Assembly: GCF_000717875.1 (NCBI RefSeq)
Contig: NZ_JOCT01000006.1
Coordinates: 124,001 to 188,000 of the forward strand
Length of the DNA stretch: 64,000 bases
Direction: 5' to 3'
Source: Streptomyces sp. NRRL S-455
GTDB taxonomy: Bacteria > Actinomycetota > Actinomycetes > Streptomycetales > Streptomycetaceae
Every line of letters starts with the position of its first letter. Position 1 is the stretch's first letter. This document shows, in pieces, positions 16,090 to 24,084 of the stretch. Under the pieces are notes generated by a model. The model did not search any database and was not told the DNA's origin. It worked only from the letters and a program-made list of their open reading frames with translations. Position numbers and translations under genes: made by a program.

Positions 16090-16830
16090 TCAGGACTCGT
16101 CCAGCGTGTCCTTCTGGGCCTGCACGATCTTCTCCAGCATCTCGGCCACGTACCGCTCGGTCCGCTCCTTGCCGATGCCGAGGCCGCTGAGCACGCCCTC
16201 GCCGTTCTCGTGCTCCAGCAGCGCGAGAAGGAGGTGCTCGGTGCCGATGTAGTTGTGGCCGAGGCGCAGGGCCTCGCGGAAGGTGAGCTCCAGGACCTTC
16301 TTGGCGGCCTGGCCGTACGGCACGAGCTCCGGGGCCTCCTCGACGGCGGGCGGGAGTGCCGCCGTCGCCGCCTCGCGGACCGCGTCGAGGGAGACGCCCT
16401 GCGCGGTGATCGCCTTCGCGGCGAGGCCCTCCGGTTCGGCCAGCAGACCGAGGACGAGGTGCTCGGGCAGGCCCTCGGCGTTGTGCGCGGCCTTGGCTGC
16501 GTTGTGCGCGGCCATCACCGTGTTGCGGGCGCGGGGCGTGTAGCGGCTGAAGCCCTGGCTCGGGTCGAGGTCGGCCGACTCCTTCGGCACGAAGCGCTTC
16601 TGCGCCGCCTGCCGGGTGACCCCCATGCTCTTGCCGATGTCGGTCCAGGAGGCGCCGGAACGCCGGGCCTGGTCCACGAAGTGGCCGATCAGGTGGTCGG
16701 CCACGTCGCCCAGGTGGTCCGCGGCGATCACCGCGTCCTGGAGCTGGTCGAGCGGCTCGTCGTGAACCTTCTTGATGGCGGCGATGAGGTCGTCGAGACG
16801 GATGGATGACGTGGTGTCCGGGTTCGTCAT
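16090..16830 (-). CDS. Clp N-terminal domain protein with HTH (ClpC adaptor/regulator-like)
   Basis: A 246-aa protein without AAA+ modules. Residues about 1-85 hold a helix-turn-helix, SGASWTDIGKSMGVTRQAAQKRF. The rest contains two Clp-N repeats (FSRYTPRARNTVMAAHNAAKAAHN...PEHLVLGLL and FREALRLGHNYIGTEHLLLALL). Clp-N domains bind substrates or adaptors of ClpC. Joined to a DNA-binding motif, this points to a regulator whose stability or activity is tied to the Clp protease. Two palindromic sites directly upstream of its ATG (16833-16878) suggest autoregulation. Confidence 0.8.
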   Translation of the reverse strand: MTNPDTTSSIRLDDLIAAIKKVHDEPLDQLQDAVIAADHLGDVADHLIGHFVDQARRSGASWTDIGKSMGVTRQAAQKRFVPKESADLDPSQGFSRYTPRARNTVMAAHNAAKAAHNAEGLPEHLVLGLLAEPEGLAAKAITAQGVSLDAVREAATAALPPAVEEAPELVPYGQAAKKVLELTFREALRLGHNYIGTEHLLLALLEHENGEGVLSGLGIGKERTERYVAEMLEKIVQAQKDTLDES

Positions 16831-16832
16831 GT

Positions 16833-16878
16833 GTCAACCGTAGGTTGCGCCCCACTAGGGTGTCAACCGAGAGTTGAC
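16833..16878. promoter_or_regulatory. Tandem GTCAAC-type operators before the Clp-N/HTH gene
   Basis: Two related inverted repeats lie immediately upstream of the start codon: GTCAACCGTAGGTTG (16833-16847) and GTCAAC-CGAGA-GTTGAC (16862-16878). They begin 29 bp apart and abut the ATG at 16830, a position suited to repression. The HTH protein encoded here is the likely ligand. Confidence 0.6.
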
Positions 16879-16910
16879 AGTGTCTTCCGGCTCGCTCTCA
16901 CCGCTCGCTC

Positions 16911-17552
16911 CTACTTCGGCGAGGTCGCCACCAACCGCACCGCCAGCCCTGCGAACACCGTCCCGGAGACGATGTTCAGCCACCGGTTCACCCGCGCGCT
17001 GCGGCGGAGGAAGGACGCCAGACGTCCGGAGAGCAGCCCCACCGCGCCGTCCCAGAGGAAGCCCATCACCACGAGCGTGACGCCGAGCAGCAGCAACTGC
17101 CCCCGGACGTGCCCGAGCGAGGGGTCCACGAACTGCGGCAGGAACGCCACGTTGAAGAGGATCACCTTCGGGTTCAGCAGGTTCGTGATCGCGCCTTGCC
17201 AGAACGCCCGCCGCATCCCGGGCCCCACGGCACCGGCGGTGCCCTCCCCCGGCACGGAGCGGTCGCGGAACGCCTTCACGGCCAGGTAGAGCAGGTAGGC
17301 GGCGCCCGCCCAGCGCAGCACGTGGTACAGCGTCGGCAACGCCGTGAAGAGGGCCGACAGGCCGAGAGCCGCCGCGAGCGAGTGCACGAGCATCGCGCAG
17401 GCCACCCCGGACGCCGCCATCACCCCGGCGGTGGGCCCGCCCCGGCCGCCCATCGCCACGATGAACATCATGTCGGGGCCGGGTGTGACGCAGAGCGCGA
17501 AGGCGGCGACGAGGAACGCCGCGTACAGAGTCATGTCCACCATGCGGGCCAT
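16911..17552 (-). CDS. LysE-family amino acid exporter
   Basis: A 213-aa membrane protein with six hydrophobic segments. It contains the family motif GxxxxxTPGPDMMFIVAMGGRGGPTAGVMAA in its first third and FWQGAITNLLNPKVILFNVAFLPQFV in the middle. LysE/RhtB exporters expel basic or neutral amino acids to prevent toxic build-up. ATG 17552 is used; ATG 17543 and 17534 are alternatives, the last preceded by GGTGG. It is divergent from the DUF2786 gene (101 bp) and shares its downstream side with the Clp-N promoter. Confidence 0.88.
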   Translation of the reverse strand: MARMVDMTLYAAFLVAAFALCVTPGPDMMFIVAMGGRGGPTAGVMAASGVACAMLVHSLAAALGLSALFTALPTLYHVLRWAGAAYLLYLAVKAFRDRSVPGEGTAGAVGPGMRRAFWQGAITNLLNPKVILFNVAFLPQFVDPSLGHVRGQLLLLGVTLVVMGFLWDGAVGLLSGRLASFLRRSARVNRWLNIVSGTVFAGLAVRLVATSPK

Positions 17553-17653
17553 GCTCGGAGCCCCGTCCCGAGGGGGTGAGCCAATTCCGGAGAGTGAGAC
17601 GGGGCGGGCCGCGGGGCCCGGGCGCCCCGCGAGGGCGTGGCACCATCGGGCCC

Positions 17654-18772
17654 GTGAGTACGTCCAGCACCGTCGACCGCGCGTTCGAAGCGGCCCTCTA
17701 TGACACCGGCGAGACGGCCCTCGACACCGGCGCGTCCCTTCTCGCCTCCGACCCGGCGGCGGACGCCGAACTCGCCCGGCGGGGGGAAGAGTTGGTCGCG
17801 GCGGCCTGGCGGCGTGGCTGGCAGCCGGCCGACGTCGTACGGATCGTGCGACGCGAGCTGGACGACACGCACGTACGCCTCGTGGCGGAGTTGATCCGCG
17901 CACAGCGGGCACACGACGGTCCCCGCGGCCGCCGCTGGAGCGCGCAGCTCGCCGAGCTCCCCACCGACGCCGCGCCCCGCACCGACCGCTTCTCGCACGC
18001 CACCGCCGTTCTGGCGCTGTACCGCCTGCTGCTGCGGCTGCCCGCGCTCGAGGCGCTCGACGCGCTCGACGCCCTCGACGAGTCGTCCGGGAAGCCGAGG
18101 GCCGAGTCCCGGATGCTCACCCGTATCCGCGCCCTGCTCGCCAAGGCGGAGGCGACCGGGTTCCCGGAGGAGGCGGAGGCGCTGAGCGCCAAGGCGCAGG
18201 AGCTGATGGCCCGGCACAGTGTCGACGAGGCGCTGCTGGCGGCGGGGGCGCCGTCGCCCGAGACGCCCGGTGCCTGCCGGATCGGTGTCGAGCCGCCGTA
18301 CGAGCAGGCCAAGGCGGTGCTGCTGGACGCCGTCGCCACCGCCAACCACTGCCGGGCGGTGTGGAACGAGCCGCTGGGCTTCTCGACCGTCGTGGGCTTC
18401 GAGACCGATCTGGAGGCGGTCGAACTCCTCTACACCTCGCTTCTCGTGCAGGCCACGACGGCCATGACGAAGGCGGAGGCGGCACAGCGCGCGGGTGGCC
18501 GCAAGCGCACCAAGACGTTCCGGCAGTCCTTCCTCGCCGCCTACGCCCACCGCATCGGCAACCGCCTCGCCACGGCGGCCGAGACGCAGGTGACCGACGA
18601 CCTGCTGCCGGTCCTCGCCTCCCGCGAGGTCGCCGTCACCGGGCGGCTGGACCGCATGTTCCCGGAGACCACCACGACCCGGCTGCGCGGAGTGCGCGAC
18701 GCGGCGGGCTGGACGGAGGGTGCGCAGGCGGCGGACCGGGCGCAGATGAGGCAGCGGCCGCCGCTGCGCTGA
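17654..18772 (+). CDS. DUF2786 domain protein
   Basis: 372 aa from GTG 17654. The recognisable part is the DUF2786 segment around residues 150-195: SRMLTRIRALLAKAEATGFPEEAEALSAKAQELMARHSV. A conserved C-terminal half includes KRTKTFRQSFLAAYAHRIGNRL and RGVRDAAGWTEG. The family occurs in bacteria and phages and has no settled function. The protein is soluble and helical, with no signal peptide. It lies divergent from lysE and convergent with the lipoprotein gene that follows, so it gives no operon clue. Confidence 0.75.
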   Translation: MSTSSTVDRAFEAALYDTGETALDTGASLLASDPAADAELARRGEELVAAAWRRGWQPADVVRIVRRELDDTHVRLVAELIRAQRAHDGPRGRRWSAQLAELPTDAAPRTDRFSHATAVLALYRLLLRLPALEALDALDALDESSGKPRAESRMLTRIRALLAKAEATGFPEEAEALSAKAQELMARHSVDEALLAAGAPSPETPGACRIGVEPPYEQAKAVLLDAVATANHCRAVWNEPLGFSTVVGFETDLEAVELLYTSLLVQATTAMTKAEAAQRAGGRKRTKTFRQSFLAAYAHRIGNRLATAAETQVTDDLLPVLASREVAVTGRLDRMFPETTTTRLRGVRDAAGWTEGAQAADRAQMRQRPPLR

Positions 18773-18779
18773 CCTGCCG

Positions 18780-19325
18780 TCAGTCGCCCGAGGACTCGAA
18801 GCCGCTCACCGAGGCCTGCGCCGCGCCGCCCCCGTCCCCGTCCCTCCCGGCGACCTCGCCGTACGACCACTTCAGCTCGTGCTCGTCCCTGGAGGCGCCG
18901 GGCAGGGTGAAGGACGCCTTCCGCACGGCGAGGCTCTTCGGGGAGCCGGCCTCGCCCCGCACGTAGGTGATCGTGAAGGACGTCGTGGCGCCCTTCCCGA
19001 GCGTGAGCGGCTGGGCTTTCGCGCCCTCTTCCGGGGACACGGAGGTCGTGCTGTCCTCGGCCAGGAGATCCACGGCGGGGAAGCCCTTCAGGGTGCACGG
19101 CGCGCCCTGATTGGTGAGGGTGACGGTGACGTTGCCGGTGTCCCCGGCCGCCGGGGCGGCGCCGGCCCCGACCTGCACCTCCATGTCGCCGACCGCGCAG
19201 GCCGAACCGGTCTTCCGGTCGGCGTCCTTGGCGTCGCCGTCCGTGGTCTTGCCGCCGCCGCAGGCGGTCAGCAGGAGCGTCGCGGCGAGGGCGGTTGCCA
19301 GGGCGAGGGGAGGAAGGGTGCGCAT
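18780..19325 (-). CDS. DUF4232-type secreted lipoprotein
   Basis: A 181-aa precursor with a typical lipoprotein signal (MRTLPPLALATALAATLLLTAC, lipobox LTAC, Cys at residue 22). A small beta-rich domain follows with a GNVTVTLTNQGAPCTLKGFPAVDLL core and the SFTITYVRGE strand, as in actinobacterial DUF4232 proteins with a paired-Cys motif. AGAGGA precedes ATG 19325; longer upstream starts would bury the signal. Function is unknown; it is anchored on the outer face of the membrane. Confidence 0.75.
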   Translation of the reverse strand: MRTLPPLALATALAATLLLTACGGGKTTDGDAKDADRKTGSACAVGDMEVQVGAGAAPAAGDTGNVTVTLTNQGAPCTLKGFPAVDLLAEDSTTSVSPEEGAKAQPLTLGKGATTSFTITYVRGEAGSPKSLAVRKASFTLPGASRDEHELKWSYGEVAGRDGDGGGAAQASVSGFESSGD

Positions 19326-19448
19326 GGGGTCCTCTGGTGCGTGATGGCGAAGTGCGGTTCCGACGCATGGATCATCCCGGACACCAGCACCGTCACGCAC
19401 CCAGGCAGGCCGGAGCCGCCCGCCCTCTCTCTGGACCTCGGAGGGGTC

Positions 19449-19994
19449 CTACCCGAGGCCCGCCGTCGGCAGCCCGGTCGGCAGCTTGCCGCCCTCGGCC
19501 CTGGTGTACGTCTCCTCGCCGAGGCCGCCCTCCCAGGTGACCTTCAGGCTGCTCCCGCTCACCGAGTCGACCATGCCGGCTGTCCGGTCCTTGCTGCCGT
19601 CCGTGCACTTGAGGCGGATCATCCGCATCCCGGACTCCTGACCCGCGGTGCCGGTGCACACGCTGCCCCCGGTGGCGAAGAGCGCGGCCTGCTCGCCGGT
19701 GACCACCAGGGCCACGGCCTTGCCGTCGGTCGTCGCGAGCCAGTTGCCCGCGAGACCGCCGGAGGCCGACTCCCCGGAGCCGGAGCCGGAGCCCGAGCCG
19801 GAGTCGTCCGAGCCGCCGCCGGTCCCGGCGGACGCCGTCGAGGAGGGGGTCGGGCCGGCCGCCGAGTCGTCCCCGGAGCCGCCGCCGTCGCTGCACGCGG
19901 TCAGCGCGAGCGCGCCCGCCAGGCCCGCGGCCGCCGCCGCGACCCGCAGCCGCCGCCGCGCTCCCGGGCGACGGGAGAAGATCACCGAAGTCAT
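19449..19994 (-). CDS. Hypothetical secreted lipoprotein with Ser/Gly linker
   Basis: A 181-aa precursor: twin-basic start, hydrophobic core LAGALALTAC with lipobox LTAC, then a low-complexity linker rich in Gly, Ser and Thr (about residues 36-78). A compact domain of about 100 residues follows, GLAGNWLATTDGKAVALVVTGEQAALF...ETYTRAEGGKL. GGGGGC lies before the ATG. No family was recognised. It sits tandem with the DUF4232 lipoprotein gene, 123 bp upstream of it, so the two may be co-expressed surface proteins. Confidence 0.7.
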   Translation of the reverse strand: MTSVIFSRRPGARRRLRVAAAAAGLAGALALTACSDGGGSGDDSAAGPTPSSTASAGTGGGSDDSGSGSGSGSGESASGGLAGNWLATTDGKAVALVVTGEQAALFATGGSVCTGTAGQESGMRMIRLKCTDGSKDRTAGMVDSVSGSSLKVTWEGGLGEETYTRAEGGKLPTGLPTAGLG

Positions 19995-20012
19995 GGCTAG
20001 CCCCCAAGCTGT

Positions 20013-20043
20013 AGCCGGCCGGCCCGGACGGAACCGGCCGGCT
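20013..20043 (-). terminator. Hairpin after the rpmB-rpsN pair
   Basis: AGCCGGCCGG and CCGGCCGGCT form a perfect 10-bp stem around an 11-nt loop, 62 bp downstream of the rpsN stop on the minus strand. Confidence 0.6.
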
Positions 20044-20104
20044 CCTGTGGCCCAAACGACCGCAGCAAGCTACCAGGGCTCGTCAAGGGTTCCCGGAGGG
20101 CCTC

Positions 20105-20410
20105 TTACCAGGAGGACTTCCGCACTCCTGGCAGATACCCCGCGTGCGCCTGTCCCCGCAGGCTCACCCGGGACAGCCCGAACGCCCGGAAGTAGCCGCG
20201 CGGCCGTCCGTCCACCTGGTCCCGGTTGCGCACGCGCGTGGCGCTCGCGTCGCGGGGCTGCCTGCGCAGCTCGGCCTGCGCGGCCAGCCGTTCGGCATCG
20301 GTGGACGACGGCCGCCGGATGATCTCCTTCAGTTCGGCCCGCCGGGCGGCGTACCGCGCGACGATCTCCTGTCGCCTGTCGTTCTTCGCGATCTTGCTCT
20401 TCTTCGCCAT
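20105..20410 (-). CDS. rpsN: 30S ribosomal protein S14, zinc-independent (C-minus) paralogue
   Basis: 101 aa, the long S14 form: [16 protein letters not shown]...[33 protein letters not shown]...[11 protein letters not shown]. It has no Cys, so it lacks the CxxC zinc ribbon of the short zinc-binding S14. Such copies replace zinc-loaded ribosomal proteins during zinc starvation. The ATG overlaps the rpmB stop by one base (TGATG). Expression should come from the Zur-type promoter between rpmB and rpmG. Confidence 0.95.
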   Translation of the reverse strand: MAKKSKIAKNDRRQEIVARYAARRAELKEIIRRPSSTDAERLAAQAELRRQPRDASATRVRNRDQVDGRPRGYFRAFGLSRVSLRGQAHAGYLPGVRKSSW

Positions 20411-20646
20411 CAGACCTTCACTCCCCGGGCCCGGATCCTGGCGACCGCGGCCTCGACCCCGATCGTGTCGACGGTCTTGATCGCCCTGGCGCTGAGCCGG
20501 AGCCGTACGTACCGGCCTTCGCTCGGCAGCCAGTAGCGCTTCGTCTGGATGTTGGGGTCGAACCGGCGGGACGTGCGCCGGTGGGAGTGCGAGATGCGGT
20601 TGCCGAAGCCGGGCTGGGTCCCGGTCAGCATGCAGTGCGCGGACAT
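20410..20646 (-). CDS. rpmB: 50S ribosomal protein L28, zinc-independent paralogue
   Basis: 78 aa from ATG 20646: [32 protein letters not shown], then [31 protein letters not shown]. Only one Cys is left near the N-terminus, so the zinc-binding Cys set is absent. A longer upstream frame starting at 20718 would cross the Zur site and is rejected. It is first in the minus-strand arm of the divergent zinc-response locus; rpsN follows with coupled translation. Confidence 0.95.
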   Translation of the reverse strand: MSAHCMLTGTQPGFGNRISHSHRRTSRRFDPNIQTKRYWLPSEGRYVRLRLSARAIKTVDTIGVEAAVARIRARGVKV

Positions 20647-20677
20647 GGGTGGTGACGTACCTCTCTGACTCAGGTGA

Positions 20678-20698
20678 TGTAAATGGAATTCATTTTCA
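20678..20698. promoter_or_regulatory. Zur box between rpmB and rpmG
   Basis: A 21-bp inverted repeat centred on GGAATTC: TGTAAATG-GAATT-CATTTTCA, with AAATG/CATTT arms. This fits the actinobacterial Zur operator (TGAAAATGATTTTCA type). It lies 32 bp upstream of the rpmB ATG and 14 bp upstream of the rpmG ATG, so Zur bound with zinc would shut both divergent transcripts. Confidence 0.8.
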
Positions 20699-20711
20699 GT
20701 AGCATAGCGGC

Positions 20712-20876
20712 ATGGCACGCAACGAACTCCGGCCGGTCATCAAGCTCCGGTCCACGGCCGGGACCGGCTTCACCTACGTGACCCGCAAGAACCGCCGCAA
20801 CGACCCGGACCGACTGACCCTGCGCAAGTTCGATCCGGTCGTCGGCCGCCACGTCGACTTCCGAGAGGAGCGCTGA
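20712..20876 (+). CDS. rpmG: 50S ribosomal protein L33, zinc-independent paralogue
   Basis: A 54-aa protein, [20 protein letters not shown] followed by [34 protein letters not shown]. It has no Cys, where zinc-type L33 has two CxxC pairs. The start ATG 20712 is only 14 bp after the Zur box and has no clear ribosome site, so the mRNA leader is very short or absent. It leads the plus-strand operon rpmG-rpmE-cobW-like-rpsR. Confidence 0.95.
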   Translation: MARNELRPVIKLRSTAGTGFTYVTRKNRRNDPDRLTLRKFDPVVGRHVDFREER

Positions 20877-20878
20877 CC

Positions 20879-21127
20879 ATGCGCGAGGGAATCCACCCGG
20901 AGTACGGCCCCGTCGTCTTCCGCGACCGCGCCGCGGACTACGCCTTCCTCACCCGCTCGACGATGACGAGCGAGAAGACGATCGAGTGGGAGGACGGCAA
21001 CACCTACCCGGTCGTCGACGTCGAGATCTCCGACGTCAGCCACCCCTTCTACACCGGCACGGCCCGGGTCCTGGACACCGCGGGCCGCGTGGAGCGCTTC
21101 GAGCGCCGGTACGGAAAGAAGGGCTGA
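20879..21127 (+). CDS. rpmE2: 50S ribosomal protein L31 type B
   Basis: 82 aa, [28 protein letters not shown]...[24 protein letters not shown], the type B L31 with its C-terminal extension. It has no Cys, so it needs no zinc. It starts 2 bp after the rpmG stop, with GAGAGGAG inside the end of rpmG. It is part of the Zur-controlled set that frees zinc by replacing zinc-bound ribosomal proteins. Confidence 0.95.
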   Translation: MREGIHPEYGPVVFRDRAADYAFLTRSTMTSEKTIEWEDGNTYPVVDVEISDVSHPFYTGTARVLDTAGRVERFERRYGKKG

Positions 21128-21131
21128 CCCC

Positions 21132-22334
21132 GTGGCTGTCCCTCCTGGGCTCTCCGTCGTGATCGTCGGCGGGCTGCACGCCGACGCCCGCAGGGCGGCC
21201 GTGGCGCGGCTGCTCGCCGACGTGCCCGGCAGTGTCGTACTCCACCACGACCTGGCCACGGCCGCGGCCGGCACGGTCGTACGGACCGTCCGGGACGCCA
21301 CCGGCGTCCTGGCGGCGGGGGAGGCGCCGCTCGTCAACGACTGCGCCTGCTGCGCCCTGCGCGAGGACCTGGTGCCGGAGCTGGAGCGGCTCGCGGACGC
21401 CGGGAGCACGCCCCTGGCCGTCGTCGAGCTGTGGGACTCCGTCGAGCCCAAGGCCATGGCCGAGGTCGTCACGGCCGGCGGGCTCACCGTCACCGGCGTG
21501 ATCACCGCCGTCGACCCGGCACTGGTCCTGCCCTACCTCGGCAACGGCGACGACCTGGCCGACGGCGGTCTGGCCGCCGCCACCACCGACCAGCGCACGG
21601 TCGCCGACACCTTCGCGCGCCAGCTGGAGTACGCCCCCGTCCTCGCGATCGCCGAGTCCCCGGAGGCCGATGACGAGGACCGGGAGCTGCTCGCACAACT
21701 GCATCCCACGGCCCGCCAGGTCCTGATCGGCCGAGGGGACGCGCCGGACCCGGCCGTCGACGGACTGACGGCGCCGCCCCCGCGTCGACGCCCGCTCCCG
21801 CCCCTCGCCCAGGCCGCCCTGGCCGGCTTCGACGTCGAGGCGGCCGCCGCCGCCCAGCACCCGGCCTGTGCGCTGCTGCCCGCCGAGGCCGACGCGCACG
21901 GCGTCTCCACCCTGGTCTGGCGGCAGCGCCGCCCCTTCCACCCCGAGCGGCTCTACGCCGCCCTGGAGGACCTGACCTGCGCGGCCGCCCGCAGCCGGGG
22001 CCGCTTCTGGCTCGCCGACAAGCCCGACACGCTGTTCCACTGGGACGCGGCGGGCGGAGCCCTGTGCGTGGAGAGCGCGGGGCCCTGGCTGGCCTCCCTG
22101 CCGGACGCGGCCTGGGAGATGGTCCCGCCGGTGCGCCGCGCCGCCGCCGCGCTGGACTGGCACCACGAGCACGGCGACCGCTGCCAGCACCTGGTCTTCA
22201 CCTCGCCCGGCCTCGACCGGGACGGTCTGGAACTCCTGCTGGATTCCTGCCTGCTCACCGACGCCGAGTACACCGCCGGGCGGGACGCCTGGCAACGGCT
22301 GCCGCACGCCTTCGACGCCCTCCTGGAGGTCTGA
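21132..22334 (+). CDS. CobW-like (COG0523) protein of the zinc-response operon, without a P-loop
   Basis: 400 aa from GTG 21132. The COG0523 metal motif is present as NDCACCALREDLVPEL (CxCC), as are a helical linker and a CobW C-terminal domain (VWRQRRPFHPERLYAALEDL). The N-terminal strand VVIVGGLHADARRAAVARLL stands where GxxGxGKT should be: the Lys-Thr of Walker A is missing, so ordinary GTP hydrolysis is unlikely. In mycobacteria a CobW-like protein in the equivalent zinc-independent ribosomal operon (Mrf) helps ribosome hibernation under zinc limitation. The same role here is an inference from position and the degenerate P-loop; zinc delivery is the alternative. Confidence 0.82.
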   Translation: MAVPPGLSVVIVGGLHADARRAAVARLLADVPGSVVLHHDLATAAAGTVVRTVRDATGVLAAGEAPLVNDCACCALREDLVPELERLADAGSTPLAVVELWDSVEPKAMAEVVTAGGLTVTGVITAVDPALVLPYLGNGDDLADGGLAAATTDQRTVADTFARQLEYAPVLAIAESPEADDEDRELLAQLHPTARQVLIGRGDAPDPAVDGLTAPPPRRRPLPPLAQAALAGFDVEAAAAAQHPACALLPAEADAHGVSTLVWRQRRPFHPERLYAALEDLTCAAARSRGRFWLADKPDTLFHWDAAGGALCVESAGPWLASLPDAAWEMVPPVRRAAAALDWHHEHGDRCQHLVFTSPGLDRDGLELLLDSCLLTDAEYTAGRDAWQRLPHAFDALLEV

Positions 22335-22340
22335 CCCGAG

Positions 22341-22574
22341 ATGCCCCGCAAGATCGACCGCAAGCCCGTCAAGAACCGGCCCAACCCCCTGGACCAGGCC
22401 GGGATCACCTACATCGACTACAAGGACACCGACCTGCTGCGGAAGTTCATCTCCGACCGCGGCAAGATCCGCAGCCGCCGCGTCACCCGGGTGTCGGCCC
22501 AGCAGCAGCGGCAGCTGGCCCGGGCGATCAAGAACGCGCGGGAGATGGCGCTGCTGCCGTACTCCAGCCGTTGA
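22341..22574 (+). CDS. rpsR: 30S ribosomal protein S18, zinc-independent paralogue
   Basis: 77 aa, [21 protein letters not shown], then [22 protein letters not shown] and [17 protein letters not shown], which is clear S18. No Cys is present. It starts 6 bp after the CobW-like gene and ends the operon; a strong terminator follows at 22591-22625. The housekeeping S18 would be encoded elsewhere. Confidence 0.95.
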   Translation: MPRKIDRKPVKNRPNPLDQAGITYIDYKDTDLLRKFISDRGKIRSRRVTRVSAQQQRQLARAIKNAREMALLPYSSR

Positions 22575-22590
22575 ACCCGTCCGGCCCCGG

Positions 22591-22625
22591 TGAGGTTCCC
22601 CACGCTTGACGCGTGGGGAACCTCA
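22591..22625 (+). terminator. Terminator of the rpmG-rpsR operon
   Basis: TGAGGTTCCCCACGC (22591-22605) and GCGTGGGGAACCTCA (22611-22625) form a perfect 15-bp stem with a 5-nt loop, 16 bp after the rpsR stop. Confidence 0.9.
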
Positions 22626-23158
22626 TGCGCGTGATACGACCGGCCGAAGCGCCGTGCGGACCTGCCGCTCCGCACAGTTGACGGCCCGTCAGGGACAGGA
22701 CCGCCGATGGGACGTCCGGCGATGGTGTGACGCGGGCCCCGTACGCGGAGACGACCTCGCCCCCCTCCATATGCACCATTTCCCCCTGCTCCCGCCCACC
22801 GCCCCCGGCCTTCCACATCGGACCAGTCGGGACCTACGGGCCAACCCCGTCCGCACACCCCCAGCTCCCGCTTCTCCGGCACGACCGCCCGCCCGCGCCG
22901 CCATGCCGGATGCTCCGCCTCCGACGGACCTTCACCGAACCCGCCGACTTCGTCATCGATCCCGTGGAACGCGAGGCGGAGCGGTGCCGTCAGACAGGCA
23001 AGAGCTTCGGCACAGCGGTCGTCAGAGCTGTAACCGCAGGACCACCCCGCGTGCACGTGCATCTGCCCATGCATCTGCACATGAACAGGGCTATGATCCG
23101 GGGCAGTTGACCACTGCATCAATGGCCACATCAGCCACTGCACCACCGGGAGCGACCT
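22626..23158. other. 533-bp region without a supportable gene
   Basis: Frames are open on both strands but with ragged, Pro/Arg-rich translations and no recognisable family or good ribosome site. The only clear elements are the promoter element at 23051-23077, a TATGAT hexamer at 23092-23097, and GGGAG just before the DUF397 start. Confidence 0.5.
23051..23077 (+). promoter_or_regulatory. Shared 27-bp promoter element, copy 1 (upstream of DUF397 gene)
   Basis: Begins GTGCACGTGCATCTGCCC and ends with a second TGCATCTG 12 bp on. A copy with one mismatch in 27 lies on the minus strand at 24085-24111. Here it ends 82 bp before the DUF397 start; the other ends 75 bp before the kinase start. Same orientation to both genes and near-equal distance indicate one regulator binding both promoters, probably the XRE protein of the cluster. 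Confidence 0.65.
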
Positions 23159-23401
23159 GTGGACCACGACGCGTACAACGGGATGGCCGCCACCAGGCTG
23201 AACGGTGTGGCCTGGCAGAAGAGCCGGCACAGCAACTCGCAGGGCTCGTGCGTGGAGTTCGCCCGGCTGCCGGGCGGAGATGTGGCTGTCCGCAACTCCC
23301 GCTTCCCCGACGGTCCCGCGCTGGTCTACACCCGCGCGGAGATCGAGGCGATGCTGCTGGGCGTGAAGGACGGCGAGTTCGACCACCTCGTGGTCGGCTG
23401 A
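23159..23401 (+). CDS. DUF397 small protein (WhiJ-cluster type)
   Basis: 80 aa from GTG 23159, with GGGAG before it. Family hallmarks are WQKSRHSNSQGSCVEFARLPGGDVAVRNSRFPDGPALVYTRAEIEAMLLGVKDGEFDHL. DUF397 proteins are encoded beside XRE/DUF5753 regulators in Streptomyces (whiJ-type loci) and are thought to bind and inhibit the partner regulator. The cognate here is most likely the XRE gene at 24317-25177. It has a shared upstream element with the anti-sigma-like kinase gene and a bidirectional terminator between the two. Confidence 0.88.
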   Translation: MDHDAYNGMAATRLNGVAWQKSRHSNSQGSCVEFARLPGGDVAVRNSRFPDGPALVYTRAEIEAMLLGVKDGEFDHLVVG

Positions 23402-23463
23402 CGGCCGGACAGGCCCCAGGGAAACCGGGGCAATTCAGGACTCAACGCCCGGTAACGCGCGTA

Positions 23464-23493
23464 GAACCGCGACGCGAGGAAGCGTCGCGGTTC
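23464..23493. terminator. Bidirectional hairpin between convergent DUF397 and kinase genes
   Basis: GAACCGCGACGC and GCGTCGCGGTTC form a perfect 12-bp stem around GAGGAA, ending 2 bp from the kinase stop. Confidence 0.85.
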
Positions 23494-23494
23494 C

Positions 23495-24010
23495 TCATTC
23501 CGTGTGCGGACCCGAACCGGGACGCGGCAGCCGGAACAGCGCCCAGACCACCTTGCCGCTCAGCGCGCCCGCCAGCGGGTGCCAGCCCCAGCTGTCGCTG
23601 AAGGAGTCGACGAGGAACAGCCCGCGTCCCGACTCCGACGAGAAGTCGTCGGTCTCCCGGGCGACGGGACTGTCGTGACTGGGATCGCGCACCGCGCACA
23701 CGAGCCGCTCGGTCCACCGCATCAGATGCAGCCGGACGGGAGGCTCCTGGCCGCCGGCGCACGCCGGGTTCCCCGGCAGACCGTGCCGCAGGGCGTTGGT
23801 GACGAGTTCCGAGACCACGAGGCAGACGTCGTCGAAACGGTCGCCCATGTCCCACTGGTCGAGGGTCTTGCGGGTGAACCGCCGGGCCTCGCGCACCGCT
23901 TCGTAGCGGGCGGGCAAGGCGCAGGAGGCGGCGTCGGACACGGCTGCGGGATCCAGCGGTGGAAGGCCCTGCCGTAACGGCTCGAGCATGGTCGATCCAT
24001 TCGTCCCCAT
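23495..24010 (-). CDS. ATP-binding anti-sigma/serine kinase-like protein (RsbW fold)
   Basis: 171 aa from ATG 24010. It carries the GHKL/HATPase_c_2 motifs of SpoIIAB/RsbW relatives: N-box VCLVVSELVTNALRHG, G1 AVRDPSHDSPVA, and G2 SESGRGLFLVDSFSDSWGW. A GTG at 24019 is also in frame, but CGGGAG is spaced properly only for ATG 24010. These small kinases are abundant in Streptomyces and often sit in WhiJ-like clusters with XRE and DUF397 genes. The target, a sigma factor or antagonist, is not encoded here. Confidence 0.85.
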   Translation of the reverse strand: MGTNGSTMLEPLRQGLPPLDPAAVSDAASCALPARYEAVREARRFTRKTLDQWDMGDRFDDVCLVVSELVTNALRHGLPGNPACAGGQEPPVRLHLMRWTERLVCAVRDPSHDSPVARETDDFSSESGRGLFLVDSFSDSWGWHPLAGALSGKVVWALFRLPRPGSGPHTE

Positions 24011-24084
24011 GCGAGGCACTCCCGGGAATTCGCGGTCGGTGCGATGCAGCGGTGGTGCGAGACCATGGTTTCGGATGCGTACAG

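Noticed and set aside
22727..23110. 127-codon plus-strand frame before the DUF397 gene
   Set aside because: Irregular Pro/His-rich translation, no ribosome site, and it runs through the 27-bp promoter element.
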